Positions 29,552 through 40,800 of a stretch of 64,000 nt of DNA are shown one piece after another. Numbering within the stretch: the first letter of the stretch is position 1; each line of letters begins with the position of its first letter. The notes beneath the pieces were generated by a model. It had not been told where the DNA came from. It did no database searches and was given only the letters and a program-made list of their open reading frames with translations. The stretch covers positions 52,052,203-52,116,202 of the forward strand of contig OY804586.1 in assembly GCA_963680875.1 (NCBI GenBank), given 5' to 3'. The position numbers were made by a program, and so were the translations under genes. The stretch is from Bathymodiolus brooksi (taxonomy: Eukaryota; Mollusca; Bivalvia; Mytilida; Modiolidae).

Positions 29552-30991
29552 TCAGGCGTTCTCTGTGATATACGGACGTATGCGGCCAATATTTCGTATC
29601 TGTTGAAAGCAGCATTTCGAAACTGAGCTAACCTGTTGGTTCATTGATAGTGTTTTTTCGAAGTAAACACCAAGATTCTTAGCACATTCAGAGCTCGTAA
29701 CGACATTTCCTCCAAAGGTAAGATGACAATCCTGCAAATCCTTCACTCGGTGTTTGGGAGCGAACAACATTACTTCAGTTTTGTCCTCATTCAATTTAAG
29801 CATGTTCGAACACATCCATGAAATAATATTAGTTAAGGAATCTTCGAGTCGTTTCGATATGTCAATCCAATTTTCAAGTGGTTCGAATACGAGATAGAGT
29901 TGTGTATCGTCCGCGTAGTAATGATAAGACATATTGTGACGCCTGCATATTTCGGCGATTGGCTTCGAGAAGATGCAATATAGATTAGGTCCAAGCACGG
30001 ATCCTTGAGGAACACCGCATTGAGGGTGGAATTCATCAGAGAGGACAAAACCTATGGCTACACGCTGAGTCCTGTCTTGAAGATAAGAGAATAACCATTG
30101 CAGTGCCCCACCTGAAATCTCAAACGAATACTCTAATCTCTTTCGAAGGATGGTATGACCAATCACAACGAACGCAGCTGACAGATCTAACATCACTAAA
30201 ACAGCACAACGGTTTTTGTCAAGCGCACAGGTAATGCCATGGTGTACACGAAGCAACGCTGTCTCTGTAGAGTGACCAGCACGATAGGCGGATTGCACAC
30301 GGTCATGGAGATAATTAGACGCTAAATGGTTTTCTAGGCGACTCTCGACCACCTGTTCTAGCACTTTGGAAATAAAAGGAAGATTAGATACCGGACGATA
30401 GTATTTAAGTATGTCTTTTTCCAGCGCGAGTTTCTTCAAAAGAGGTCGAACAATTGCTCTTCTAAAAGATGTTGGTACCACATATGTTGATAGTGACATA
30501 TTAATAATCGTCGTTATTGTAGTGGCGACACTGTCTAAGCAGGTTTTCAATAACGTCGTTGGAATTGGATCGAGTTCGCAAGCTTTCCATGGCGCTTTCA
30601 GAATATTTTTTCTCACCTCATCGACAGAAGCAGGGGTGAAATCTGTTAGTGAACGACCTTCGAATCGTACATCTGCCCGAAGAGGTTCCATATCGCCGAT
30701 ATCTTCGCTCGCCATGAGTAGACTGCTCCTGATTCTTTCAATTTTATCAAGAAAGAAATGCACGAAACGATTTGAAAGTTCAAACTCACTTTGGTGTGAC
30801 GGCAGAGCAACCTCATTATTGTTGCCCAAAAGACTGTTGGTTAGCTTGAACAGTTTCTTGTGATCGTTTCCAATATCCGCAATTTTGCTTGAGTAATAGT
30901 CGATCTTACATTGCAGGAGTATTTCATTTGATCTGATACACAGTTCTTTGTAAATCAATTGATGAACCTCAAGTTTCGTTTTCCGCATCAT
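29552..30991 (-). pseudogene. LINE reverse transcriptase, 3'-truncated
   Basis: 479 codons. Motifs: YYRPVSNLPFISKVLEQVV (198-216), RAGHSTETALL (237-247), motif A LDLSAAF (268-274), GVPQGSVLGP (326-335), catalytic YYADD (358-362) and LKLNEDKTEVMLF (398-410). In motif A the usual second Asp after SAAF is Val (275), though the first Asp is kept. The frame opens upstream of the annotated Met and is continuous with the endonuclease after a one-base shift. The C-terminal thumb and zinc-binding end are missing. Confidence 0.88.
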
Positions 30992-31098
30992 TCTCTCGGC
31001 TTTCCGACGCTCGATTTTAGAATAATGGAGTTCGTCAGAATACCATTCCGTGGTTGGTCGCAGTGTTATGGTTTTGGTTAGTACAGGTGCGTGTATGT

Positions 31099-32313
31099 CT
31101 AAAACTGACCTGAGAGCGAATCATATGTTTCAACTACATTTTCTAGCACTGTATCCTGGTCATGAAGGAAACGCCCACTGTTTAAGTCAGCATTGAAGCT
31201 TTCAATGTTGATGTTGTTGATCTTTCGAATTGTCAATGACTTTCTTTGTCTAGCAGGTTTGAATATGTTAAGTCGGCAAAGAACCGCTAAGTAATCGAGA
31301 GACGCAACGCCTTTATCGTCGCAAATGTGTGAATCTTTGATTGACGGTGTACCGATTAGAATATGGCTGTTGTCTCTACTAATGATGACATCGAGGGTGT
31401 GTCCACTAACGTGTGTAGCACCAATAACGTGCTGTACCAACCCACGATCACTTAGCATCTCAATAAACTTACGTCCATCACAATCACTCTTGTTATCAAG
31501 GTGAAAATTCAGGTCACATGTAATGATGATCTCTTCAGGAATGTGCATAGCATAGTCAAGGAAATCCAACCATTCCTCGAAGAAACTTGTTATTTTAAGT
31601 TTATTGTTTCGAGATGGAGGAGGACGGTAAATTACAAACAATCGAAACAGATTTGAATTTGTGCTGCATTCTAGTAATTCAAAGTGAGCAGAATGTTTCT
31701 TACGCTGAATTTGCTTAATCAGTAAGTTCGACTTGTTTATGATCGCAACATCTCCAGCCCTTCGTTCGGATCTAGCTATGTGGTGAATGCCCTACCCGTC
31801 CGGCACAAGTTCAGAAAGAACACACTTATCGACAATAGAACCAAGCCACGTTTCGGTAAGCGCTAGAATATCTGTTTCGTTCGAAGTCAGATAGTCACTA
31901 ATGGAAAAGGCCTTATTTTTCACCGATCTTGCATTCAATAATGTCAATGACAGTTGATTAGCTACGTGCCGTTGAAGAGATTTCAATGGTTTTAATAGAT
32001 TTGCCATGTTGGCCTCACGCGTCACAAACATTTTGTCAGATCGCTGACGCACTATTGTGGGCATAGTTCTAGGCGATTTAGCAACCAAAGGAATTAGATT
32101 GTCATGAATTATTCCTCTAACTTCACTTTGAATTTGATCTCTAAACGGACGTATAACAGTTTGTATGGATCGTAAAACGTTTCTACCAGCTGTCGTTCCA
32201 CGTCGAGTCCGCTTAGAACGATTCGCAGTTGATATACAGTGTTTAAAAGTACCTGTATTGTTGGTAATTAGTCTAAATCTAGACACCGATAAAAATAGCC
32301 CTCTTGTAAACAT
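31099..32313 (-). pseudogene. LINE endonuclease region, broken by one stop
   Basis: It nicks target DNA for target-primed reverse transcription. A basic leader (about residues 1-125 of the frame opening at 32,313) precedes LNARSVKNKA and DILALTETWL (Glu is the expected metal ligand). After one in-frame TAG at 31,792-31,794, the same frame continues with ERRAGDVAIINKS, LFVIYRPPPS, CDLNFHLD and SGHTLDVIISRD. The expected C-terminal SDH-type motif appears as DSHICDDKG. The frame then shifts at about 31,115 before the RT part. Confidence 0.85.
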
Positions 32314-32340
32314 GGCTAATCGAGATAGATTAAACAGTAA

Positions 32341-32540
32341 ACAGAAATAATTGTAATGTATATTGTGTCTTTAAGTTTAAATAAAGTTCAAAACTGGTAA
32401 TTCCACTTGAATAAGGTATCATTTAGGTACTTTCATGCCAAAATTGGAATCGATGTGTTTCATTACAATGTCAAAAATAGTCAAAATATCACTTACACAG
32501 TGGGAGCTGTCTATCAGCGCTTACCAACCAGTTATAGGGT
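32341..32540. other. Boundary between LINE and copy C
   Basis: AT-rich, with AAATAAAG near 32,380. I see no gene, and the exact 5' end of the LINE cannot be placed. Confidence 0.4.
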
Positions 32541-33705
32541 CAACATGTCTTATAATATGCTGCCCTTTGAACCTTGTATGAAATCAGAGAATAATTTTCT
32601 ACCAAAGGAACATTCACACAAGTTGTGACAACCTTAAAATTGTGTGAACAATGTGTCTTATTTTACATTGGACTTTGCGCGAAAGGTGACCATTTTGCAC
32701 GAATTAAAGGGAAATAACCCCTACAACATGTATAATTTTAGAATCAATTCGGAAATATACTAATTGGCATTCTTGTCGTTCTGACGGATGCTTTATATTG
32801 ATATTGATCTGATTTGTAACACATAACATTGTATCATAGAAATACCAACGTGGCCTTTACATTTCTACATTATCTATCTATTTTCTTTCTGTAAGCTATT
32901 TATATATATTTCCTTGTCATCTGCTAATTGGTATTTGATGTTTTTCCTCGCTAGGCACGCGACACTAAGGAGTAAGAACGAACGACTAGTTGGTTTGGAA
33001 TCAGGATAATTATGTGTCCGAGTGGAGCGACATGTCTACCGACGGTATTGGAGATCTAAGAAGTGAAACAGTATGCCTTAAGATCAATTAATGTGTATCA
33101 GCGCCATGTTAAAATGATGAAAGATATTTCCTCTAAAACGTTTATATAGCTTACAAATCTTGAATTAAATAAATAAGATTGAATCGATGTAGAAATTAAA
33201 TAAGTTTCTGGATACGAAATATATTTGTATGAGGTTTCTGTAGAAACTGAATGCGTTGTATGGATACTGTGTTAATCCAGCAATAGCAAACAAGCTACAC
33301 TGTTGTATTACCCCCCCCCCCCCCCCCCTCTTTCCCTCAAAACAAAAGACAATAGAACGGTTACAAGAGAAAACAAAACAAAAAGAAACAAATTAAAACA
33401 ATAAAAAAGCAAAGTAAAACACACAAGCTTACACACATACATGCATATTCATGCAAACATACAAAAAAGAGAAAAGGTCTTCTTCCTTCACCAGCTTTAC
33501 TAAAAATGACAAAAGTCGTATTTAGATAATAATCTGTTTGAGGAGTGTGCTTACTAATGAGCTTAGATGAAACATATATAATTAGCTATATAGAATAGTC
33601 TATGGAGGGCAGATTAAAAACCGTATCATGCAATCATTTTCTTTGAGCAGTCATATTGCATTGATTGTATAGATTCTTTTGATATATAATCACTGACTAT
33701 ACAGA

Positions 33706-33960
33706 AAGCTTAAAGATACCAAAGGTGTAAACAAAAGCCGTAAATCGACGTATAACATATAATGCAAAGGCCAAAAGAAAAAAGACAAAAGAACAAACAA
33801 CAATGTACAATACACTACACAGAAAACTAAAGATTGAGCAACACGAATCCCACTATTACTGTTGATAAAAACCTGTCTTAAGTAATGGGTGGGAATAGGA
33901 CCGGATTGTACTTCTCCTAATGACTAAGCTTCTGTATAGAGAGGAAGCCGACAGATAAGT
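33706..33960 (+). repeat. DR family copy inside copy C
   Basis: AAGATACCAAAGGTGTAAAC, CCGTAAATCGACGTATAACA, AAAACTAAAGATTGAGCAAC and a degenerate 3' part. Confidence 0.75.
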
Positions 33961-34289
33961 ACTGCATGAACACGGATCATGAAGAGAACACCTTTAAAAT
34001 TTTGTGTGGATTCTCCCTTTAAATGTTCTTTTTTATGCTTTGACTAACGTGATCAAAAGTCCCAAATGAAATATCGTCATCACTTTTCTGTATGTAAACC
34101 TTTCGTGTTTCGATCTTTTCTTCCATTCGACAACTACTTCGCCAATTAAAACATAGTGTATATGTTCATTGGATGTCTTTTTATGGTTCAAATTAATTGC
34201 GCCTGTGTAAGATCTAGGTTTGGATTTCTTTCAAAGATAGCTTACAAACAGTACCAACCAGGTTTGCCTTGAACAAACCAGAATATATA

Positions 34290-34590
34290 CCAATGTTTAC
34301 TTAGCACAACGGTGGCCACTAATGAGGCATAAACTGCTTACCCTTCTGTAGCTACTGATTTCATGGCTTTCATGTTGCTCAATCTCTAGTGTTGCCAGCT
34401 CATCTCTAAGTGTGCTTGACCTATACAGGTTTTGATGGGGTTCTTGTTCCTCAATCTTTTATTTCCTCTGTAATGTTTTATAGATCACTGTCAGTTTGTC
34501 CTTTTCTATTTGGCTGTTGTATTGTCTGCTCTTCTTCAACTTAAGGATTCCGATTACCCCTTCGGGTTTCTATAACGTTTATTTAAAACA
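34290..34590 (-). repeat. DR family copy, minus strand
   Basis: Complement of the DR order: GATTACCCCTTCGGGTTTCT at the right end, TTGTATTGTCTGCTCTTC and TGTCCTTTTCTATTTGGC in the middle. This copy shows most clearly that the 80-bp unit at 60,645-62,470 is a DR segment. Confidence 0.8.
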
Positions 34591-35117
34591 GTAGCATAGT
34601 TTGATGACTAGAATACACCAATAATGCTTCCTACACGTGAAGTTACAATGTCAAGGTCGGGATTACAGCTACAACTGCTTATATATATATATCGAGTGGA
34701 AGCCTTATTACCAACTTGCTTTTTTCTACTATTTGAAATATTTCTTCTTTTTCCTACGTATTCAACATAAGCTATATATATAGTAACATGAAGGGAAGAC
34801 AGGAAATTGCTTCAATAATTATTGTTTATATATTTATTTGGTGTTCATTTATGAATACTAATTGAAAACTTTTGTCAAAGATACATCATTAAAGGTCTTT
34901 GAATATGTATATGAATTCATACGATTTAAAACAGCTGATTAACCATGATGCCATTTAACCGGATATTAAACATTTTATTTCTAGATATATTGACTTGACT
35001 GAATAAAGGTATTAACAAGTTGTATGTCTATATGTCTAATTACTTAGATTATTACGACTGTATTTAAATGGGATAAAATTAGGAGTCGCACGATGGTACC
35101 GCATGTGGAGAAGGAAC

Positions 35118-35320
35118 TATTTGCACTTTCGGAGCACGAGTCCACAGCCGGCTTTTAGTGGGGTTCGTGTTGTTTGATCATTGGTTTTCTGTGTAGTGCT
35201 TGGTAGATTAAAGTTTGTCCTTCTGTCTTATTTATTTTGACTATTGTATTGTTTGTCTTTATTCGATTAACGGTTTCTGATTGCCCCGTTGGTATCTTTA
35301 AATGTTTCGTACTAGGATTT
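35118..35320 (-). repeat. DR family copy, minus strand
   Basis: TTTTAGTGGGGTTCGTGTTG, GGTTTTCTGTGTAGTGCTT, TATTGTATTGTTTGTC and TGATTGCCCCGTTGGTATC follow the complementary DR order. Confidence 0.75.
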
Positions 35321-36200
35321 AGTTAAAGGTCTGGACATTATCTAGAAATTAACATGTAACTTCAGCAGATTTGGCTATCCTTTTTCGTTCTTGCTCCCAA
35401 GAACCTTCAAGTTATTTGACTTTCTCTCTTTTGATATTTAGCATATCCTCTCCAATGAAGGTTATCACAGAGAATCGTCGTGTACTGAATTAGATATCTA
35501 CGTTTGTAGTTCACTTCTTCTAGATTTAACAACATAAAGTTATGATTTTCACTTGTTTAGGTTGGGTCACAACATGTGACAGGAATAGTTCTATAAATAG
35601 CATACACATGTCTGTCAACAAACTGTTGCCAAATATGCTAACTGAAGCGTAATTATGTTATTTGTTGAAATATCCTGATGTTCCATATAAAAACTACAGT
35701 CGATATCTGGATATCTTGAACTTGGATATTTAGTTTTCTTAAATAAAGACTGCATGCTAGTTTTCACCTTCCTATGAATAAGAAACAACATCGGTTTACT
35801 CTGCAACACGTGATTCGATGGTGTGTATTTTCATATTACATGTTGTATTACAATATATCTGAAAACACGGTCATTGGACATACCTGGTTAAGCATATTGT
35901 TTATGCCCCCTACTGCATATCTAAGAACATAAGGAATACTAATATTCTGTTATTCTCTCCTCCTCAGGGAGCTGTTTTCATATACCTCACCAGACACCAC
36001 TGTAGGGAGAAGTCAATGATATGTTTAGTGCAAATTGGTCGGGTTTACATGGGAAAACCTCGCCATTTGTACATCAAACGAAAAACAGACTACAGCGCCG
36101 TCTATTTTAAGGGAGAACAATCTTGCAAAAAATACTAGTATATACAATTACCGCCGAAAATATATTTCTACTGTTCGTGTGCTGGTGTTTTACGCTGCTT
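35321..36200. other. No recognised gene
   Basis: AT-rich insertion within copy C. Short frames at 35,615-35,809 and 36,035-36,241 have no domain. Confidence 0.4.
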
Positions 36201-36590
36201 TAAAAAATATATATTTTTTGTCAGAGATATCAGTTTTGTAAGTGGATGAAACCGGAAATATTTGATGAATACTACAGACCTAATGCAAATGAAAAATGAC
36301 AATACTACAAAAGAGTTTATCGAGCAATCTCCAAAACAGTTGCTAAATTACTTCCTTTATAGTATATAGCATTATATCCGTCAAACAGGAAAGACATTGG
36401 CGTAAACTTCTAAAGAAAGTAGATCACGGAGTTGAGAAATTGGCATTGTGGATAAAAAAAATGGCGGACAATGTTTACATCTGGCATTTCAACAAACTAA
36501 ATTTTTACGACAAATAAATTTCAAGCCAAACCAATTATAAATTTGAAACTTTATAGGACACTGAGAAGCGAAATTGGCTGTTGAATTCCA

Positions 36591-37160
36591 GTGTTTCACA
36601 TGACTATGATATTTCAATATCTCACATGGTTATGCACTTGTAGTTTCTCACATAGATTTAGAATTTCAGTGTCTTCCATGGCTATCAAACGGAAACCAAT
36701 TAGGACCAACAGTTTGGGGATATACATTTCAGTCATTAAAAAAGCATATTTTCAATTTTAAAATCTGACGAACAAATAAATAAATATATTTGTGTTACTA
36801 TCTATTTAACCTCAAATATAGGCCTAGTGTTTCAGGTGGAACCCTGTGAAATTCCAGTGTCTCACATAGTTGTTGAATTCCAGTGTCTCACGTTATTATG
36901 CAATTCCATTGTCTCACACAGTTGTGGAATTCCAGTGACTTTAGCGACTGTGGATCTCTAGGTTTACACATGGAGGTGAATTACAGTGTCGCATATGGCT
37001 ATAAGATTTCAATATCACATGGCTATGAGATTTCAGTGTCTCCCATGGTTGTGAAATTCCTGTGTCGCACATGGGTATGATATTTCGGTGTCACCTATGG
37101 TTGTGGAATTCCTGTGTCTCACAAGAATATGGTATTTCAGTGTCTAACATTGCTGTCCCG
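36591..37160. repeat. 26-bp minisatellite, two blocks
   Basis: Units like TTCCAGTGTCTCACATGGTT plus GTGAAA occur at 36,591-36,680 and 36,838-37,155. The left inverted-repeat arm lies between the two blocks. Confidence 0.85.
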
Positions 37161-37384
37161 GTCTTTTTTCTATATAAGATAATAATGGTTTCATTAATGT
37201 GGCTGGAAAAATCCCTTGACCTCTTCAATAGCTACATGTACATATGAATTAGTCCTATTTTTGAGGTTAAATATATATTAACACAAACACATTATTTTTA
37301 TTGATTTGTTGGTCGGATTTTAAAATTGAAGATATGTTTTTTTAATGTATGAAATGTCCCAACTTTTGATCCTAATTGCTTTCC
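36691..37384. mobile_element. Fold-back element with 139-bp inverted arms
   Basis: Left arm 36,691-36,829 (GGAAACCAATTAGGACC start) and right arm 37,246-37,384 (ends CCTAATTGCTTTCC) are inverted copies at roughly 85-90% by eye, including TCAATTTTAAAATC and TTAACCTCAAA landmarks. Between them lies most of the 26-bp array. No transposase. Confidence 0.75.
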
Positions 37385-37869
37385 ATACATTGATGATTTA
37401 TCATGTGACATTTTAGCAAAGACACGTCAGGTAATAGACATATTATTATATTGATTACTGCTACCTATTGTTAATGTCAGTAACTAACATTGAAGTACTA
37501 GTTGTATTACTATGCTAAGAAGGTACAATTTTATGCTTTCAATTGTCTTTTTATTTCTTTAACACCGTTTCTTAATAAAAATCGATTCTAAATATTACGG
37601 AAATCAGAAAACGAAAGTATAAAAATATAATTCATATATCTAGGACTCCTAAAAAGTTTTATTATCTTTTATTTCAATTTTTTATTTCTCAACAACCATG
37701 ATGTATGAAAGAATTAGACAAAGAAAACATAAATAATGATAGCAAAATTAATAGGTAATAAATTATGAATTTTGTATGGAGCACTTTAAATCCACATTTG
37801 TATCGATAGCATAAGCAATGTTACCGATATCGTGGGACATGAAATAAAACTGTAATCATTACCACAGTG
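37385..37869. other. No recognised feature
   Basis: AT-rich, no open frame of interest. Confidence 0.5.
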
Positions 37870-40800
37870 TTAATCCTGTTGTGTATTACCAGCACTTGGG
37901 TCAGTACTTTTCAATGTTAGTCCAACGAGGTATTGTCAGCCCTGTAATCATAATCTCAGTAATATTCGCCATGGATATCGTCAGCACTGTCAGAATCTTA
38001 GTTCTAATCCTCTAGGATACCACCAACCCCGCAATCACGATGGCTATGTTAGTTAGTCCTCCGAGATATTATCAGTCTTGTAGTCAGTACCCTGATAGTC
38101 CCTCAGGGTACCACCAGCCAAATAATCAGGACATATGTTAGTAAGTTCCCGATGGTATTACAAGTATGTGATTCAGACTGTCGGTGTTATTCCACTGGGG
38201 TGTCTCCGATCATGATATCATCCGCTCAGTCATAATTCATGACCCCTGTGTTATTTAATACCCGTGAGTATTACCAGCCCAATTCTCATGTCGATGGTAT
38301 CATCAACTCATTATTCATGGCCTCGTTGGTAGTTAATACCCTTGATTATTACCAGCCCAATACTATCTAAGGGCTTTAAGGTCTTTGTAGAAATTCTCTA
38401 TTAGTCCTCAGGGATTTTACTAGCTATGTAGTCAGAACTTCAGTGTTAATCCTCAATGGTTTTCACTAGCTCCGTAATCAGAACCTCGGTGTTAGTCCAC
38501 AGGGATATTACCAGCCCTTTAGAGAGAACGCCGGTCTTAGTCCCTGGGTTTTAACTAACTTTATAGTCAGAACCTCAGTGTTACTCCCCGCGTGATTTTG
38601 CCATCTCTGTTGTCCAAATCTGAGTTTTAGTTCCCAAAGGGATTACAAGCAGTGTAGTCAGAAACTCCGTGTTATTCCTAGGGGGTTTTACTAGCTAAGA
38701 GGTCAGAATCTCAGTGTTAGTCATTGAGTGTTTTACTAGCTAAGTCGTCAGTACATCGGTGTTAGTCCTCATAGTTTTTACTGCATCTGTAGTCATAACA
38801 TCAGTGTTTGTCCCCGAGGGTTTTTACCAGCACTTTTGTCAGAACCTCGGTGTTATCTCCCAAGGTATTTACTAGACCTGTAGTCAGAACCTCAGTATTA
38901 GTCCTCGGGTTTTTTACTAGCCCTGTATTCAGAACCTCGGTGTTAGTCCCCTGTGTTTTACCAGCTCTGTAATCAGAACCTTAGTGTTGCTCCACGAGGG
39001 TTGTACCTGCCAGATATCCAGCATAGCATTAAATCCCCAATGGTTTTAATATTAATGTAATCATAATATCTGCGAGGCAGTCCGCGGGGTTTTACCATCC
39101 CTGTTGTCAGAATCTTAGTGTTGTTCCATTAAGGCTGTACCAGTCATGTATTCACTACATCATTAGTCCAAAATGGCTTTATTATTCATAACCTGGATGT
39201 TAGTCCCCGAGGAATTTACCAGCCCAGTAATCAGAACCTCAATGTTAGTGCTCTAGGCGTTTACAATCCCTGTCATCAGAACCTCATTGTTAGTCCTCGA
39301 GATCTTTACAAGCCCTGTAATCAGAACCTGGGTGTTAGTCCACGAGGTCTTCAAAAACACTGTGCCCAGAGCCTCAGTGTCAGTCCTCAAGATCTTTACA
39401 AGCCCTGTAATCAGAATCTCAGTGTTAGTCATCGAGGTCCTTACAAGCCCTGTAATCAGACATCAGTGTTAGTTCTTGAGGTCTTTACACTTCTTGTAAT
39501 CAGATCCTGGGTATTAGTCCTCGCGGTCTTTACAAGCCCTGTAATCAGAACCTGGATATTAGTCCTCGTGGTCTTTACAAGTCTTGTAATCAGATCCTGA
39601 GTATTAGTCCTCGCGGTCTTTACAAGCCCTGTAATCAGAACCTGGATATTAGTCCTCGTGGTCTTTACAAGTCTTGTAATCAGAACCTGGATATTAGTCC
39701 TCGTGGTCTTTACAAGTCTTGTAATCAGATCCTGGGTATTAGTCCTCGCGGTCTTTACAAGCCCTGTAATCAGAACCTGCATATTAGTCCTCGTGGTCTT
39801 TACAAGTCTTGTAATCAGATCCTGGGTATTGGTCATCGTGGTCTTTATAAGCCCCCTGTAATCAGAACCTTAGTGTTAGTCCTCGAGGTCTTTATAAGCT
39901 CTGTAATCAGAACCTCAGTATTAGTCCTCGAGGTCTTTATAAGCCCTGTAATCAGAACCTCAGTGTTAGTCCTCGAGGTCTTTACAAGGCCTGTAATGAG
40001 AACATCAGTGTTAATCGCGATGCCTTTAAAAGCCCCTGTAATCAGAATTTCAGTGTTAGTCCTCGCAGTCTATACTGGCCCTGTACTGAGAACCGCGGTG
40101 TTAGTCCTCGGGGTCTTTACAAGCCCTGTAATTAAAACCTCATTGTAAGTCCTCAATGTCTTTACAAGTCTTGTAATCAGAATCTCAGTGTTAGTTCTCG
40201 AGGTCTTTACAAGGCCTGTACTGAGAACCTCAGTGTTAGTCCGCGAGGCTTTTAAAAGCCCTGTAATCAGAATCTCAGTGTTAGGCCTCAAGGTCGTTAT
40301 ACGCCCTGTACTGAGAACCTCAGTGTTAGTCCTCAAGGTCTTTACAGGCCCTATAATCGGAAAATCAGTGTTAGTCCTCGAGGTCTTTATAAGCTCTGTA
40401 ATCAGAAAATCAATGTTAGTCCTCGCGGTCTTTACAAGCCCTGTAATCAGAAACTCTGTGCTAGTCCTCGAGGCCTTTACACGCTCTATAATCATAATCT
40501 CAGTGTTAGTCCTCGCGGTCAGTACAAGCCCTGTACTCGTAGCCTCAGTGTTATTCCTCAAGGTCTTTACAAGTTCTGTAGTCAGAACCTCAGTTTTAGT
40601 CCTCGAGGTTTTTGCAAGCTGTGTAATCAGAACCTCATTGTTCGTCCTTTACAAGCCCTGTAATCAGAACATGTGTGTTAATCCTTGAGGTCTTTACTAG
40701 CCCTGTTATCAGAATCTCGGTGTAAGTCCACGTGGATTTGACAATCCCTGTAATAAGAACCTCAGTGTTATTCTTCTAAGTCTTTACAAACCCTGTAATC

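Larger units (their letters stand above)
29552..32340 (-). mobile_element. CR1-like LINE, nearly full coding region
   Basis: The order on the minus strand is a basic N-terminal segment, an apurinic-type endonuclease and a reverse transcriptase. The 3' end is cut inside the RT thumb region (ends IRPYITENA), which is unusual because LINE insertions normally lose the 5' end. No 3' UTR or microsatellite tail is present. Confidence 0.85.
32540..36590 (+). repeat. Segmental duplication, copy C (diverged, interrupted)
   Basis: Matches copy A 4,660-6,735 and copy B 54,655-56,715 in the same order, at lower identity. Shared blocks are 32,560-33,190, 34,785-35,110 and 36,215-36,585. DR repeats and other insertions separate them. 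In one place (ATTCACACAAGTTGTGACAA, 32,611) copies B and C agree against copy A, which lacks these bases. Confidence 0.85.

Noticed and set aside
30411..30863. 150-residue plus-strand frame
   Set aside because: Antisense shadow of the LINE reverse transcriptase.
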